NCBI GenBank assembly: GCA_024195585.1 | Contig: SWBL01000361.1 | Span: 1 to 49,606 of the forward strand | Direction: 5' to 3' | Source of the DNA: Aureobasidium sp. EXF-3400 | Lineage: Eukaryota; Ascomycota; Dothideomycetes; Dothideales; Saccotheciaceae | Length of the DNA: 49,606 nucleotides | In this document: piece by piece, positions 21,428-34,942 of the stretch | Numbering within the stretch: the stretch's first letter is position 1 | Layout of the letters: every line of letters starts with the position of its first letter | Notes under the pieces: generated by a model | The model's database searches: none | What the model was told of the DNA's origin: nothing | Seen by the model: only the letters and a program-made list of their open reading frames with translations | Program-made: the position numbers and the translations under genes

Positions 21428-21936
21428 ATGCATTTTCCATATCTTCGCAAGGCCGAAGCATCCTTTGTCCATCCCAAAGTCTCACCCAGAATTGACAAGC
21501 ACAAAAAGCGTCAAAAGAACAACTAACATGCAATAGTAAAGAGAAAATCGAATTTGCTGTATCAAGTATGAGAAAAGAAAAAACAAGCTAGAATAAAGCA
21601 ACTGCGATTTTGTGTTTTGTATTCTCTCTGTCAAAACTACCAGTGACCATCGACTTTTGATGAACGAAGAAAACCTAAGTCCAAGACCTGCACGTCAAAT
21701 GTCCTTGTTTCTTTCCGTCCTTCCATCTCAGTCTCAAGGTAAAGACCAGAGTCAAAGCAAAAAGCGCAGAAGATAGCTTCAGCGCAAAAAAAGACGACCA
21801 TGAAAGAAAAAGAAACTCCTCCCCTTTGCGCGACGCAGAAAAAAAGAGCAAGACACAAAAACGCCTTTGAAATGCGATTGAATCGTGAATGTAGGATGTT
21901 GTTTTTGTCGAGACGGCAATGCGATGAGGTTGTTAT
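21073..21936. other. Intergenic region downstream of TOM1
   Basis: Apart from repeat copy B this is the presumed TOM1 3' UTR, A- and T-rich on both strands (for example AAGAAAAAACAAGC near 21575 and GAAAAAAAGAGC near 21837). No gene seen. Confidence 0.45.
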
Positions 21937-24900
21937 TTAAGCAAAGCCAAAGTACTCGCTTCCTTGCGTCATGGCAGTGTACAGCTGGTGTCTCAACTGC
22001 TCATAGGTCTCGTATTCAGGGAGATCGATTTCTGCAATCAGTAATTAGCATGCTGTTTCCGTGAGTTACTAAAGGCCGAACTTACGATTGAAGCAAGTAT
22101 GACTGCTAGGCAAACGGTCCTTGCTACCATAATCACGGTGGATGTTGAACTTGGTGAAGCCGTTCATACCCTCAAGTTCCTTGAAGCCGTTAAGTGGAAC
22201 CTTTGAGGTACCAGTGACGAATTGCAACAGCTTGGCCTTCTCTTCCTTGTCGAAGCTGCGGACAGCGCGCCAGAACCATTGAATTTGTGGCGAGGTTTGC
22301 TGGTAATTGTGGTATTCAGTGTTGTTCTTCCAGTCATCGACGTCAATGTCAGGAAGACCCGAGATGAGAAGCTCGAGTTCTTGTTCGTTGAAGATTGAAA
22401 CAAGTTCAGCAGGGATGATTTCGTGGAAGCCTAGGTACTGGGTTAGTGTGAATTGGTCAGAAAGTATGGTGGATGTGACTTACCCTTCAAGAAATGTTCA
22501 AGCTGCTCCTCGACTGACTTAATCAGACGATGCTCAACAACCAGACGCACGTACTCTTGCTTGTTTTCCTCGGTAACGGGAATGTCACGACCGTTCTCTA
22601 TCAGGTCAACAACCTCAGTCTCTCCGAATCTGTCAACCTCGACCGAGAAAGTCTCAAAGGTGATGTCGGTGATGTCGTTCTCAAGAATCCAGCAGAGTGA
22701 CTTGTAGTAATCGAGATCCAGTGTCTCCATGTCCTTGAGTGAAACTGGCTTGCCAAGGATACGTCTGTAAACGGCTCTGCTGAAGTGGCAATCTAAGACA
22801 CGGCCCTCGTACATGGCCTTTCCGATGATGCGACCAACAAACTTGAAGAAAGTAAGATGTTCGTCGTTGATGCCACTCATGGGATTAGGGTGGAAAGTGG
22901 TCCTGTCGGAGGCGACAGGATTGAAGAGAGCATAGTCAGGGTTGAACATCTGTCTGGAAAGAGCTGCGAACCACTCTCGAGTAACACCACCAGCGTCGAC
23001 ACCCTCTTCGCCGTGGAAGCGAATGTTGAGCTTGCCATACTTGATCTCGTTAGCTGTCTTGAAGTACAAGTTCTTGAAGGAATCCAAGAAGATCTGGTCT
23101 CGGCGAATGTTGAGCTGAACCGAGGGATGAGCAATGCGATCCTCAGAGCTACGAGTGTGCATTCTACGAGTAAAGTAGTTGCGCTTGTTGTCAAACTCGA
23201 GCACCTTGGAGTTCTTGGCCAGGACATCGAATGTACCGTTGAGGAGTTTAGGGTTGTTGCGGACAAGATCATTGAGAATCTTGCGATGCTCCTCAGTAAA
23301 GGAGAAGAAGAGCTTCTCAATGCGCGAGTCTGGTTGAGGAGTGCCGATTGGCAGCTCTTGGGAAGCAGCAAGGTTAACCTCCTTGGAAGTGGTGTTCTTG
23401 CAGACAACCATGAACGACTCGATCAATGGCTGAAGGATGGTAGCCACGTTGTTCATGCTGCCACGTTCACGAATGGCAGTCAAGCAGTCACTCAGGTTAG
23501 ACCAGAGCTTGGCGAACGTCGAAGTCTCGTAGAGCGTAGAAAGCAGATCCTGGCGGGCCTTTGAAGGTAAAGCCTCAGTAGAGGTAGATGCTTGTCTGTC
23601 GTGAGATCCGGAACGCTTGGGGTCGAAGAGGTAGTCAAGTGCCAGCAGAACACGCAACAGCTTGCTCTGGTGTGAGCTTGCAGGAGAGAAGTTGGCCAAA
23701 GCAATGCCCTGGATATCCGTGCTAGTCTTAGCTTTCTGAATCTGAGGAGCCAACTGCTGAAGATCAACAAGAACGGCATCGCCCAAGTCTTGAGCACGGT
23801 GAACAAGCTCCTTGCCGAAAGTATCCTTTGCACCAGGAATGGCCGAAAGGTGGTTGATGATATCCAATGTACTCTGGAAGGTCTTTGCGTTGCACTCGCG
23901 TGCAGCGATGATGTTGACGACCAAACGGAGATTCTCTTCCGGCACTTCAGGAGGGGTGAGGTCTCTATGCTTCTTCTTCTCTTCCGTCTTCGTGGCAGAC
24001 TCTTGCGGCTTGTCGGCCTCAGCGGGAGCGTCAGCGGCGGTGGCAGCTTCGCCCTCAGTCATCGGCACATCGGTAGATGCACTGGCAGCAGTCTCTGCGG
24101 CCTTCTCCTTTTCCTTCTCGGCATCCTTAGCCTTTCTGAGAAGAATCTTCAAGGGTTCAGTGACGCGGATAAGGAGAGAAGCCAAGCTTTCCATGACGGA
24201 TGAATTCTCAATGATTGACTTGCGGTCAAGTAGAGTAAGCAGTGCATTGAGAGGGTACTTGGCAGCCTTGCTCTCCTTGCCCTTGCCCTTCTTCGATGAC
24301 TTGGCTCTTTGGCTAATGCTGGTCTCATGCTCAGAAAGGAAGAATGAACTGACGCGAGGGTTCTCGTTGGCCAGATGAGTCAAGGTCGAAAGGCATTGCT
24401 GGATGATCATCAGGGGAGAGACATCTGTGCCAGGAGATGCAAATTGCGAGCTGGTCAGACTGCGCTTGAGAGGCTGTGGTGTCTTTTGTCCAGACATCTG
24501 CTTGGCACGAAGGGTGAGGTGTGCAAAGCTCTTCTCCAAAGCATTGGCATCAGCGCTTCCGTCCTGTAGAATTGAAAGAAGAACACTGATGACCTCGGCG
24601 CGGTTTTGGGTATTCTTGCAGATGTCTGACAAGATTGCCTGCATTGTGGTGCGTGCGCTGTCCTGCATGGCGACGAACATCAATCTCAGGAGGGTGGCCA
24701 CGCCGGATTTGTCGAGCATCTGAATGACAGGTCTGCGGACACGCTGCTCCTCGGGCTCGGGAGCTTCCTGTTCATCCTGAGCGCGATCAGTTTCGCGTCT
24801 CTCACGTCCAACATTGCGGTGACGTTGAAGGTTGCCCAGGAGTGTGCGAGCTTCGGCTTGGAACTCTGCAGGGAAACCAGCAAGTGTACCATCATCAGCG

Positions 24901-27900
24901 TCCAAGAGGACTTGCTGGCGAAGAGCCGGGTTCAGGGTTGCAAAGAAGTCTGCCATATCCATATCACCGGCTTGAGGAGCAGCATTGCCGCTGGCAGCTG
25001 CTCTGCGGCGCTGTTCATCACGTTCACGTCGGCGACGGTCAGCTGCTTCAGAGGCAAGCAGCTCGGCTTGGATATCCGGCGGCAGCGCATCGAGGAACTC
25101 GCGGTTGATCTCGCTGGATCTGCTAGGCTGTCCGGTACTGGTCTCTTGAGTCCTTTCCTGAGAACGTTGCTCCTGGAATTGTTGCATGATGACTTCCTCG
25201 CGCATATCATCGGGAAGTGCGTCCAGGTATTCCAGATCGATGCCGAGGTGTGTGATATCAATCTCTCTACCACGGATGTTGGTCATGACTCTAGGTGCCG
25301 CTTCTGCAGCATCTTCTGCGGGCTGTTCAACGCCTTCCATGCTCTCGGTACCTTCTGTGGTCTCGCCACGCTCGGCAGCCTCACGAGCACGAGCTGCAGC
25401 CTCTTCGGCTTCCTTAGCTTCACGCTCCTCCTTCTCACGCTGTTCACGAGCTTCACGCTCACGGCGCTCTTCCTCTTCCTTCTGGCGCTGTTCTTCACGA
25501 GCCTTCTCTTCGGCGGCTCTGCGTTCAGCATCGGCCTTGTCTTTTTGACGCTTGGCCTCCATGGCAGGGGGTACAAGAAGACGCAATAGGGAGTCGACAA
25601 GCTTCATTGCCCTCTCGAGATGTTGATGACCGAACAACAACCGAGCCTCTTCCTGCCAACGAAGGGTAGTAAGAGTAGGTGTGAATGAAACTGCTGCAAC
25701 GGGGTCGGTAGAAGAAGCTCTGCCGCTTGATGGTGCTTCACGACCGGTAAGACCTCTGGTAATACGCTGGAGGGCGCGAATATCAGGTAGTCCAAATCTG
25801 CCGGGACCGCCAGTGATGTGGAAGACAGCAGGAGGCATACCACCAGCCAGAGCGGCAGGTGGGAAGCCAAGACCACCAGAGCCATCAACGACACTGATTC
25901 TAGCTCCCGAGGGGCCAACCATCTGAATAAGATCACTGACGAACGAGAGTCCGTCTTGGCCACCAAGTCTAGGGCGATGTTGGTGAAGCCAGTCGTGCAT
26001 GTCACCGGGACGAGGCGGAGCACCCAAACCTGAGTTACGGTCCGATCGTTGAAGAAGAGGGTTGGTACCATCCTGATCGCCACCACCTGCAGCACCACGA
26101 TGTGAGCGAGGGAGTCCAAGAGGTGGATCTTCCATAGTGTAGAAAGGACCTCCAGGGCGACGCCATCCATGGTGTGAAGGCATCGCAGCAGTCTCCCATC
26201 CCCACTCCATTTCGTCGTTCTCAGGGTCGTCGTGTTCGGGTTCGTAGCCGAGGACTTCTTCATCCTCGTCTTCCTCATTGTCTTCGTCGTCTTCGGCCAT
26301 CTCATCCTCGAAGTATTGCTCGGGGCCGCCCATATCAAGGGTCATGACCGGATCATCGCCTTCCATCTGGTCCATGACATCTGAATGGTCATCCTCTAAG
26401 ACAACGGCACCACCGAATGGATCGCCGTGGGTAGGAACAAGAGCATCCATAGGGAGAGCGCCATGGTGGTAAGGGTCATCACCGTCATCATCGTCATCCC
26501 AATCTTCCTCATCATCGTCGATATCATCTTCATCGTCGTCGTCTTCTTCCATACTAGCGTTCTCGTCATCGCCAGTGATCTCGTCGATGATTTCGATATC
26601 GTCGCCTTCGTCTGAATCAGCTTCGTCCATATCGGAGTCGTCATCATCGTCGCCGCTCTCGTCTTCATCCATGTCAACCTCGACGTCGATGTCACCAGGA
26701 AGACCTTCAATGGGTCCCATACCATCGATGTCGTCGTCCTCATCGCTGACAACGTCTCCTTCGTGCATGCCGGGACCGCCTTCTTCGTACTCGTCATAGT
26801 CCATTTCCTCGCCGTACTCGTCGCCTTCGTAGTACTCTTCGGCTTCGTCCGAACCGGACTCGTCCTCATCGTCGTCACTGTTTGCAGCTTCGAACATACC
26901 GAGGGTAGAGTTACGGAACAAGTCTGGAGTCTCTTCCCGCTCGTTTTCATCGTCAGAAATAGAGGTAGCGGAAGAAATCTCGTCATCTTCGGTAGTGCCA
27001 GGTGCAGAGACGTCTCCAGAGATACTCAGAGTGACACCGATATCAGTTAACAACTTGAGTGGTCGAAGAATGTACTTGACTGCTCGCTTGGCTCCGGGAA
27101 AATTGAGGTCGAGTTCGGCGATAGAGGACGTCAAAGCTGTGATGAAGTTCTTCTCGTACATGAAACGCCCAAGCTGCTTCTGAGAAACGGTCACCATCTC
27201 GAGCAAGGAGTGGTTGATACCGGATTGTTGTTTACCAGTCAACATGCGGTAGAAGAGGTTGCTCAGACTGAGTAGACGTGCGTACTTCTGATCCAGAGGC
27301 TCGGAAGATGCCATGGCATCCTTGTATGCCTTGAGAGCATGTTCCAGAACGAACTTACGAACATAAGCAAGGTCAGACTCTTCATCGCTGGCAGAGATCT
27401 TCAAACCAATGACACGCTCGTTGGTCTTTGAGCAGAGGGATACGATAGTGTTAATTGCCCAGTTCGCGGTAGCCGCCTGCTTCTTTGAAGGGACATCTTC
27501 AGGATGGGTCAAAGATGCAAGCGGAATCAAGCTAGTGAGGAAGTAGTTCAAGAGACCAGAGCGAGGCTTGGAAGGTGTGGATACTTGGTACTCGGCCTTA
27601 CGTGAGAAGTTGATAAATTCAATCTTGGTTCTGTTGTATGATCCAAGGAGTTCAACTAAGCAGTGCAGAATGAAGCAGCGGTAAGCAAAGATAGGGTGCT
27701 GCTCAGCCTTGAAAACCGGCTTGTTGTCGGACTGCTTAGCCTCGGAGTCGGTGGATGGAGTGGGCACAGGTTCAGCCACTGGAGTAGGAGTCGAGTCAGA
27801 CATCTCGACATCCGAGGGGGTAGCAGCAGAAGGAGCCTCAGAAGAAGAAGGCTTGGGGGGCTGCACTTCCTTGTCTTCCACGTCCTTGTACGAAGAGAGC

Positions 27901-30900
27901 TCTTTGAGCAAGAACTGTATGACGCCATCGGGATTCTCGATTGATGGAGGCTTAAGGTCGCTGGTCTTAGTACGCTCGATGGTAGGTCGCTCAGTGGTAG
28001 CGCTCGGCTCGCCCTCGGTAGACTCTTCTGTCTTCTTGGTATCGACAGTCTTGTCCACCTTCTTCAGCATAAGGGGCTGTGCGCCACCAGGGCGGCTCTG
28101 GTCCCATCTCGAGAGCTGCACTTTCTCGTTTGTGACTTCGACGAAAATCTCAGGACTGCGCAGGGCGAGGTGGTAAAGAGTCCTAGTGTAGAGAGTTGTG
28201 TCATAGCTCCTGGCCATGCCTTTGCTCTCAAATGTGGATTGAATCTCGGTACGCATAATTTGACGAATGGTCTCGTCATCTTCAATGATGTGACGGAGCA
28301 AGATGAGGAATGTGCTTTGGAGACGTTCACCCGCAATACCAGCAAGTTGCTTCATCATAACAAAGAGTCTGGAGATCGACAGCTTCTCGCCGAGTTTCTT
28401 TGCAAGAGCACGGCGGCGGGTCAAGATCACGAGTGTGCGGGTGACTGAGAGCGCGAGGGTCTCATCTTTGCCGATCTTAGGTAGAATCTCAACAAGAGCG
28501 TCGAAGACTGTGGTCTTCTTCTCATCAGAAACGACCGGAGGTTTGAGCTCGACGATGTCTTGCTCCTTGTATGGCTCCTCAAAGGGTGGTGGTGTCCATT
28601 GGATCTGCTGAGGTTTCTCATCCTCGGCTAGAACGCGTTCAATGATGAGGAGCACGTTGCTAACCCAAGGCGACGTCTCGTCTGGCTTCTGTCCTTGGAA
28701 CATCTTGATGAAGCCGCCAAACTGTTCAAAGCTATCCGTCAAGGTATCAAGACATGCATTGAAGAATTCGCGGTCTTGAATGACCAGTGCGAGCAGATGA
28801 GCATATGATGCAATCTTCTTGCCCTCGAGAGGAGTGTCCTCATCAGGTCTGAGAGACATGAGGGAGTTAACCAAAGTCTCGCCAATCTCTACCTTTGATG
28901 ACTGCTCTTGGCCAGACTTGGTAACAGCAGCTGTGATCAGGTCTGCAAGTTCAAAAGTAACGTCTGTATGAGTGTTGAGAACGTCGAGGCACCTGTCAAT
29001 AAGTCCCTCTCTGATGTCCCTACGCTTATCATCGAGGTCATCAATGGTAACAAAGCTTTCTTCCGTTACGACATCAGCGGGTCTTTGAGTCTCGTCTGAA
29101 GGTCGCCTGTGAACTGGAAGAGCACGCATCAGTTCTTCTCCACCATTGAGAGCGTTCGAGAGGACTTCCGCGAGGCCACTGTTGAGCACATCTGGAGGTA
29201 AAACCAGACGGCGATTACCGTTGCCCAGAAGTAGATCGGCCTCTGATCGATCGCCATCAGTGTCTTGCGTGCTTGACCCGGCTTCGTCTGCATCCTGCAT
29301 CTCGACGGAGGGCACACTGCCGGATGCAGCTGGCTGGTTTGCGGTGTCATTAGAGGCTTCCTGAACGGGTTGCTCAGCCTCCGGAAGAGGGAAGATAGGT
29401 ATGTGGCTATTCGGGTTGTCTCGGCGTAGCACGTAGTATTCCTTGGCCGCTGTAACGTTGTTGTTGCAGCGGTACAATGCTTCGGAAAGAAGCTCTTCAT
29501 CCTCAAAACCTTCCGCCGTGAGAACGTCTTTGGACTCTGGACGAATCTTGAATTTGCGAGGCTCGGCAGCACGACGACGTTTCAGATTCTCACTACGTTT
29601 CACGGCCTGTGACTCGGCATCGCCTTCGAGTATGAGTTTGAGTAAATCTATGATCGACTTGACGCTGTGCGCAGGCAAGGCTTCCATGACAGATGACTTC
29701 CAAATCTCACTGATTTGAGGAAGGACGGCGTTGCGAAGCTCGACCACGAACTGCGAACCCGAGAAGAAATCGCTCTTTTGACGATCCCGGACAGCCATAA
29801 CGCTAGTTTGCTGAGCATCGATGATGTTCTTAGAATGACTGATCTTGTTGTAGAACTCCAGAATCTTATCAACACCAGCGAGTGCCAGAGCATGAATGCG
29901 CTTGGATGATGTAATCTGTTCGGAAGTGGAAGTGTCCTGAGAAGTGTTCTGGGAAGCTTCCTTGTGCTGCTCAATGAGCTTGCCGAATTGCTGTAGACGG
30001 GTTTCGAGCTTATTGAAACCGCCTTGTTGATAGAAAGCAAGCAGCACCAAAGAAAAGACCTCACGGTGTGTACCACCAGTGCGAGTGGTCTTTCGCTCGT
30101 CAACCAGAGTTTGCAGCGTCGAGGTGAGAACAACAATGTCGTATGCAACGCGGTCAACTTCTGACAGGGCAGACGGCTGGCGCTTTGCGATGTGGTTAAT
30201 TAAGGCGCGTGCCAGGTGCTCGGCCATCTTGCTTGCATTCTGCTTCTGATAGTCGCTGAGGATGGTGCGTGATGAATGCTTCCACAACAGTGATTTGCCT
30301 ATAGCCTGGAAGAAGGAAAGAATGCCAGTAGATACTTGGTTGAAGAGCGACGCAAGGATCTGGCAGTTCTTGAATTGTGCAGTGTTACGTGCCTCGATCT
30401 TCTTAGCTTCATTATCCTGTTGTCCTTGTGATGCTGCTGTAGTCTCGGCATTGTTGGACTGCGAGTTGCTGGAGGTAGAAAGGCCCATGACGTTGTCGGC
30501 CTCACTATGGTCGAAACTCATGCCAGAGATATGGATTTGCTTTTTCCAGTCTTCAGGCATGTTATTGCGCATTGTGATGGCCTCCCAGACACATGAAGAA
30601 TACAGTTGACCCAGATCGTCGATCAAGTCAGTGTAGATGTCTGTAAGGTTGACCTGACCGAAGAAGTGATGAGGCACAGTACGGCCAGCATGGTAGACGT
30701 GCATGGAGAAAACCTGAGAGAAAACGTGACACAGGAATTGAGCCTGGACCATTGCCTTGGCAGTGTATGTTGCGTTTGAGACCGCAAGGTTGTTCTGAGA
30801 GCTTGTATCGGTGGTCTGCTCGGTAAGGTCCTTGAAGTAGGTCTTGCCAGGCTCATGTTCTGCCAGTGGCCTTAGCTGGAAGTAAGCTAATTGTGTGCGT

Positions 30901-33900
30901 CGAGCAAGAGACGGAAGGATGAGATGGGCCTTGTGCTCAACCAGTTGTTGAAGCACTCTGATGAGCTCCTGCTGAGCTAGGGTCTCATGGAAGTTGTATG
31001 GGTTGCAAGCAGCAGTGGCCATGTCCAGCAAAATCTCCGCACCTGCCGCCTCACAGAAAGCTGTTGCCATGCTGTGATTACTCAAGAAGCCACCAAGGAA
31101 TCTGCAAACCATGGCGATGAAGTCCGAGCTAGACTGACCACCACCACGGCCCTTTACAAGGGTATCGCTCTCAAGCTCAGGTTCTGTAACCGACGACGTA
31201 TCCTCGGCGCGACCATAGAAGTTGGTGTCATCGGCATCAAAAGCGTTCTCAACTTGTGTGTCAGACATGCCGCGTAAAGCATCACGTCCTCCTGCTACCT
31301 GCAAGTCCTTGTCGCCAGGCAGCCAGAGCTTGGCACCAACACCCTTAGTCTCGGCGCGACGTTGACAGATAGCCATGACATTACGAACCATACCGACAAC
31401 GGCATTGGAGGTTCTCTCCTTGAGTTGAGGATGATGGCGGACAAGCTCATCGAAGGCGGTACCAATGTACTGAGGAACCTCAGCGTCTTCCTCCATAGCC
31501 TTGACATGCTCAGGACTCTCGAAGATTTCAAGGAACTTCTCCAAGGCCTGAGATGCTTGGAACATGCGCATGCCATTCTCATTGAGACAGATGGCACCAA
31601 ATGCTGTAGGAATTTCACGCATGGTCTCTCCGACAGGTAAAATGCCCGATGCCTTGGATGTCTCCCCAGACGGGGTATTCTTGGTCGAGACTTGAGGCAC
31701 GGTGGGCTTTTGCGCCATTTCGTCGTTAGACTTGTCCTCAGAGATCTCCGTGTCTTCGTTCTCAGCGTTCTCGACGATCACATCAGAGACAGTGATTGAC
31801 TGCTGAGTAACAGCTTCGAGGAAGCCCTTACTCAACCCTGCTTCAGCAATGACTTGGTAACTGGTAGGCTCATTGTGGATGAAGCTGCTGAGGATGTTCA
31901 TAGCTCCACTCCAAACATTCGAACCAAAGATAGATGCGTTGTCAAAGATGATGCGAAGCGCACCAAGAAGCTGAGGCGAGTCGACGAAATTGCGTAGCAG
32001 GCGATCATCTGTGCCAACATTGTGATGATACATGTGAGCAACGAACTTGAGAAGCTGGCGCAGAGTCTGCTGAGAATTGAAGGGAATTTGGAAGTCGGTA
32101 ATCTTGGTCTTGTACTCAACAGGTAAACCCTGTTGCTTTTGAGCAGCCTCAAGCGAACGTTGAACTTCAAAAGCAGTAAGATCAGCAAGGACGTCCAAGC
32201 CTTTGGCGTTGACAATAGCCTGGAATGCATCTCTGACTCCATTGTGAATGAAGCTATCGAAAAAGCCAAGAGCAATAGGGAAGTAAATCTCTGCTTGCTT
32301 TGTGCGAAGACTAAGGATGTCGACCAGAATGCCAACAAAGCCAGCAGCCACAAGGACGTCCGCGTTGCGTTGTGGGTGGGGTGCTGCTGGGGTAAGAGTC
32401 ATGACCAAATCAAAGACATCCTTGCACCATTCATGGTCTTGGCCAGAGGCTTCTTCATCACCAAGCGTAGCAAGAATCTTTCTGAGAACGTAGAAGAGGA
32501 CGCCATGGCTGACAGTAATATTGAGAGCATTGGCGATCTCAGTAGTCTTGGATTTGCACTTGGCCAGAGCCTCGAGAGCTTGAATAACAATCACCATCAT
32601 CTCTCGAGAAATCTCTTCCTGACCAGAGCTGGGAGGCTGAAGCATGTCTGTGAGTTGCTGAGCCAGTTGAGTTCGACGAGGCTCCTCAGAATCCGGCTGA
32701 CCGATGCGTTGATGGAAGGTGGTTTCGCCGTAGACATAGGACAAGTTGGAGATGGCCAAAATTCTGATAGCAACCAGGTCATGAACAGCTGCCTTGGATG
32801 TCTGGAATGCAGAAGCCACACGAACTCTCTGAAGCAGATCGAACTGATTGTCCTCAGGTACCTTTGTGACGTTCTCCTCCATGACTTTCCAAGGCTCAAC
32901 TTTAGAGATCTGAGCAGAAGAAAGCTCGAAGACCTTGGGCCCGTTTGAAGGGTTCTCTGGTTGTTGCGGTCTTACTGGAGTTTCGGGAGCGTCTGTGTTG
33001 GTGCCGATACGTTCACTGCGTGCTGATCCGGGGCCCAGGTTCGAAGTACGGCGGACAGGAGTCGGTGTGACTGGAGGCATGGGCGAACCAGGCGTGTGGG
33101 GGGCGCGAGCCTCGACAGATGATGCAGGTGCAGATGCATCAGTCTTGTCGTAGTAGGTCAAGTGCACGTTGGAAAGCTCTTCCTTGTATGACAGTGGAAC
33201 ATCCTTAGCCTTGACCAGAGACTCAATATCGGAGGTATTGACACCAGGTTTGATAGAATCCTCTTTCTCCTTGTTCTTGGACGGAGTCTGACCAAAGATG
33301 GGTGTAGCCACGGGCTTCTTGGGGAAAGGGTTGGCGAGTTTCTGGATGCGGTCTAAGTTGATGCTGTAATGGCCAGCCAGTAGAGCGTTGAGTGAGTGTG
33401 GCGATGCAACGCGCATTCGCGATGTGTGGTATCTTTGGGCCAGGCGCAAACTAACACGGAGAGTGATCTTGAGCAGGCTGAGAGAGACAGTGTTGAGTAG
33501 GTGGTTGAGATGTGCGCTGCTAGCATACAGACTGCGATTGCCACAACGTTCAAGCAAGACACGAGTAAAGTTGAGGACGCTCTCTACGAGCTCGCGATCT
33601 CCATCTGCCGAATATCCGCATGCCTCAAGCTCTTGCACCGACACCTCGGTCACTGAACCATCCTCAGCGTCGCCCTTCTGCAGTAGCCGTAGCTCGAATG
33701 GCTGTGTCTGTGGGCCCTTGTCCAAAGCATACACGGTAGTGAAACCCTCAAGAATGCGGTCGAATCGATTTAACGGGGCGATCCAGTGATATAGGTCGCC
33801 TCTGGGGAACGGCCAATTGTGGGGGAATGAAGCGATGTGTTCGGGCACCTTGTGCAGAGGTAGCTCGACCAAAGTCTTGATGAAGTTGGTAATGTAAGGA

Positions 33901-34003
33901 GACTGCGGCAAAGTTCAGTAGGAACAGCTATGAGAACAGAGAAGGCTGGACTCACGATAGTGGCCTCATGACGCTCGGTGGCGGTCTTCTTGATCCTCCC
34001 CAT
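21937..34003 (-). CDS. TOM1: Giant HECT E3 ubiquitin ligase, Tom1/HUWE1 family
   Basis: Four exons on the minus strand, 34003-33956, 33902-22484, 22430-22086 and 22031-21937, with introns of 52-54 nt, give 3968 aa, near the size usual for this family in filamentous fungi. The start [20 protein letters not shown] and [17 protein letters not shown] match Tom1/HUWE1 N-termini. DUF908 and DUF913 ARM-type repeats follow (about 90-830). A UBA-like segment lies near 1470 ([18 protein letters not shown]). An acidic tract covers about 2340-2580, then an E/R-rich coil near 2800-2860, and UBM-type motifs near 2900-2980 ([24 protein letters not shown]). The HECT domain fills the last 350 residues, with the catalytic cysteine at about 3935 (HTCFNQ, codon 22093-22095). 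Intron 3 uses the acceptor CCTAG|GC, which restores [14 protein letters not shown]; using the nearer CCCAG would break the frame. Tom1 ubiquitinates excess ribosomal proteins and histones and affects mRNA export; that is knowledge from yeast. Confidence 0.96.
26220..26880 (-). other. Acidic low-complexity tract in TOM1
   Basis: This part of TOM1 encodes about 220 residues dominated by Asp and Glu with Ser, Gly and Met between (runs such as [18 protein letters not shown] and [20 protein letters not shown]). Codons are mainly GAC, GAT, GAA and GAG, which gives the plus strand its TCATC/TCGTC texture. In Tom1 the acidic region is associated with binding basic substrates. The antisense frames here are a by-product of this composition. 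Confidence 0.9.
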
Positions 34004-34942
34004 GGCGTGCCGAGACACGAGCGCAAGTCCTGCGCTTCACCAGATTATGTGCTGTGTCTGGGTATGGTTGCGACTGATCCGATGCTCGGAGGGTGTTGCT
34101 GAGGCGGCAAAGGATCAGATGAAGCGGAGGTGGGAGGGTGAGCGTAAGTTGATGTCGAACGAGTAGTGCAAACAGATGCGCGGGCAGCTGCAGATGGTAG
34201 GGCGTGAAGAAGAGACGTCACGTCGGCTACAATTTGCTCGGTCAGATGCGGCTCGACTAGAATCTCGCTGGTGGAAGCGTCGTGAAATGGATCGTTGGTG
34301 CAGGCGGGTGATGATTCGTGTGAAAGGAAAGTGTCAGATCCTTCGGCGGGTGCAGCGCTTCAGAAATCTTGTCGTGTTGCGGAATTCACGATGAGCGTGA
34401 GTGAAACTTCCAAAGGTCCCAAGTGCCTTCCTTGTCTGTCTGGATGGAGCTTCAACTTGATATCATCGGAGAGATCCGTTTGCTTTCCCGCTGCTGTCAA
34501 CCAAGTCACGGACCAACCACGTCAGACTTTTAATCTATTTCACTGTATCAGACAGGAAACTCATCCTTCGTAAAAGGATGATCTGAATAAAACAGTACTG
34601 CTTGGTGTATTTCTAGCTTACATCGATCTCCAACAGAGATTGTAATATGAGCTTTCGGTCCCTGCAAAAATTGTCGACTGGCAACGAATGAATCTAATCA
34701 TAAAGTAAAGTACTGAGCAGTGAACCCTGGAGACTTCTACGATACTACTTGATTGCAGTCTGACCAAGCGAGACAAGGCAGTTGTCATTTGTTTTTGCTA
34801 TACGTATACAATGAGTGTTCAGGCATCAGACTTCTATGCGTTGTCTGTCTTGTCCACGCTGTGCTGTCTCTGTCTGCGGAAAGAAGAGCCGGTGCCTGCA
34901 TTCACCTCCGCCTCCGCAACGCCATTCCCGCCTTGAAGTGGT
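34004..34942. other. Intergenic region between TOM1 and the PFK-2 gene
   Basis: About 940 nt between two minus-strand genes, holding the TOM1 promoter and the PFK-2/FBPase-2 3' UTR. Short plus-strand frames lack any protein signature. No clear TATA box close to the TOM1 start was found. Confidence 0.45.

Noticed and set aside
22438..22439. Acceptor CCCAG|TACC for the third TOM1 intron
   Set aside because: It shifts the frame. The next AG (CCTAG|GC, exon from 22430) restores the HECT sequence [14 protein letters not shown].
22857..28448. Many 80-256-codon plus-strand frames inside TOM1
   Set aside because: They are shadows of the TOM1 coding exon and its acidic and E/R-rich low-complexity parts, without independent motifs.
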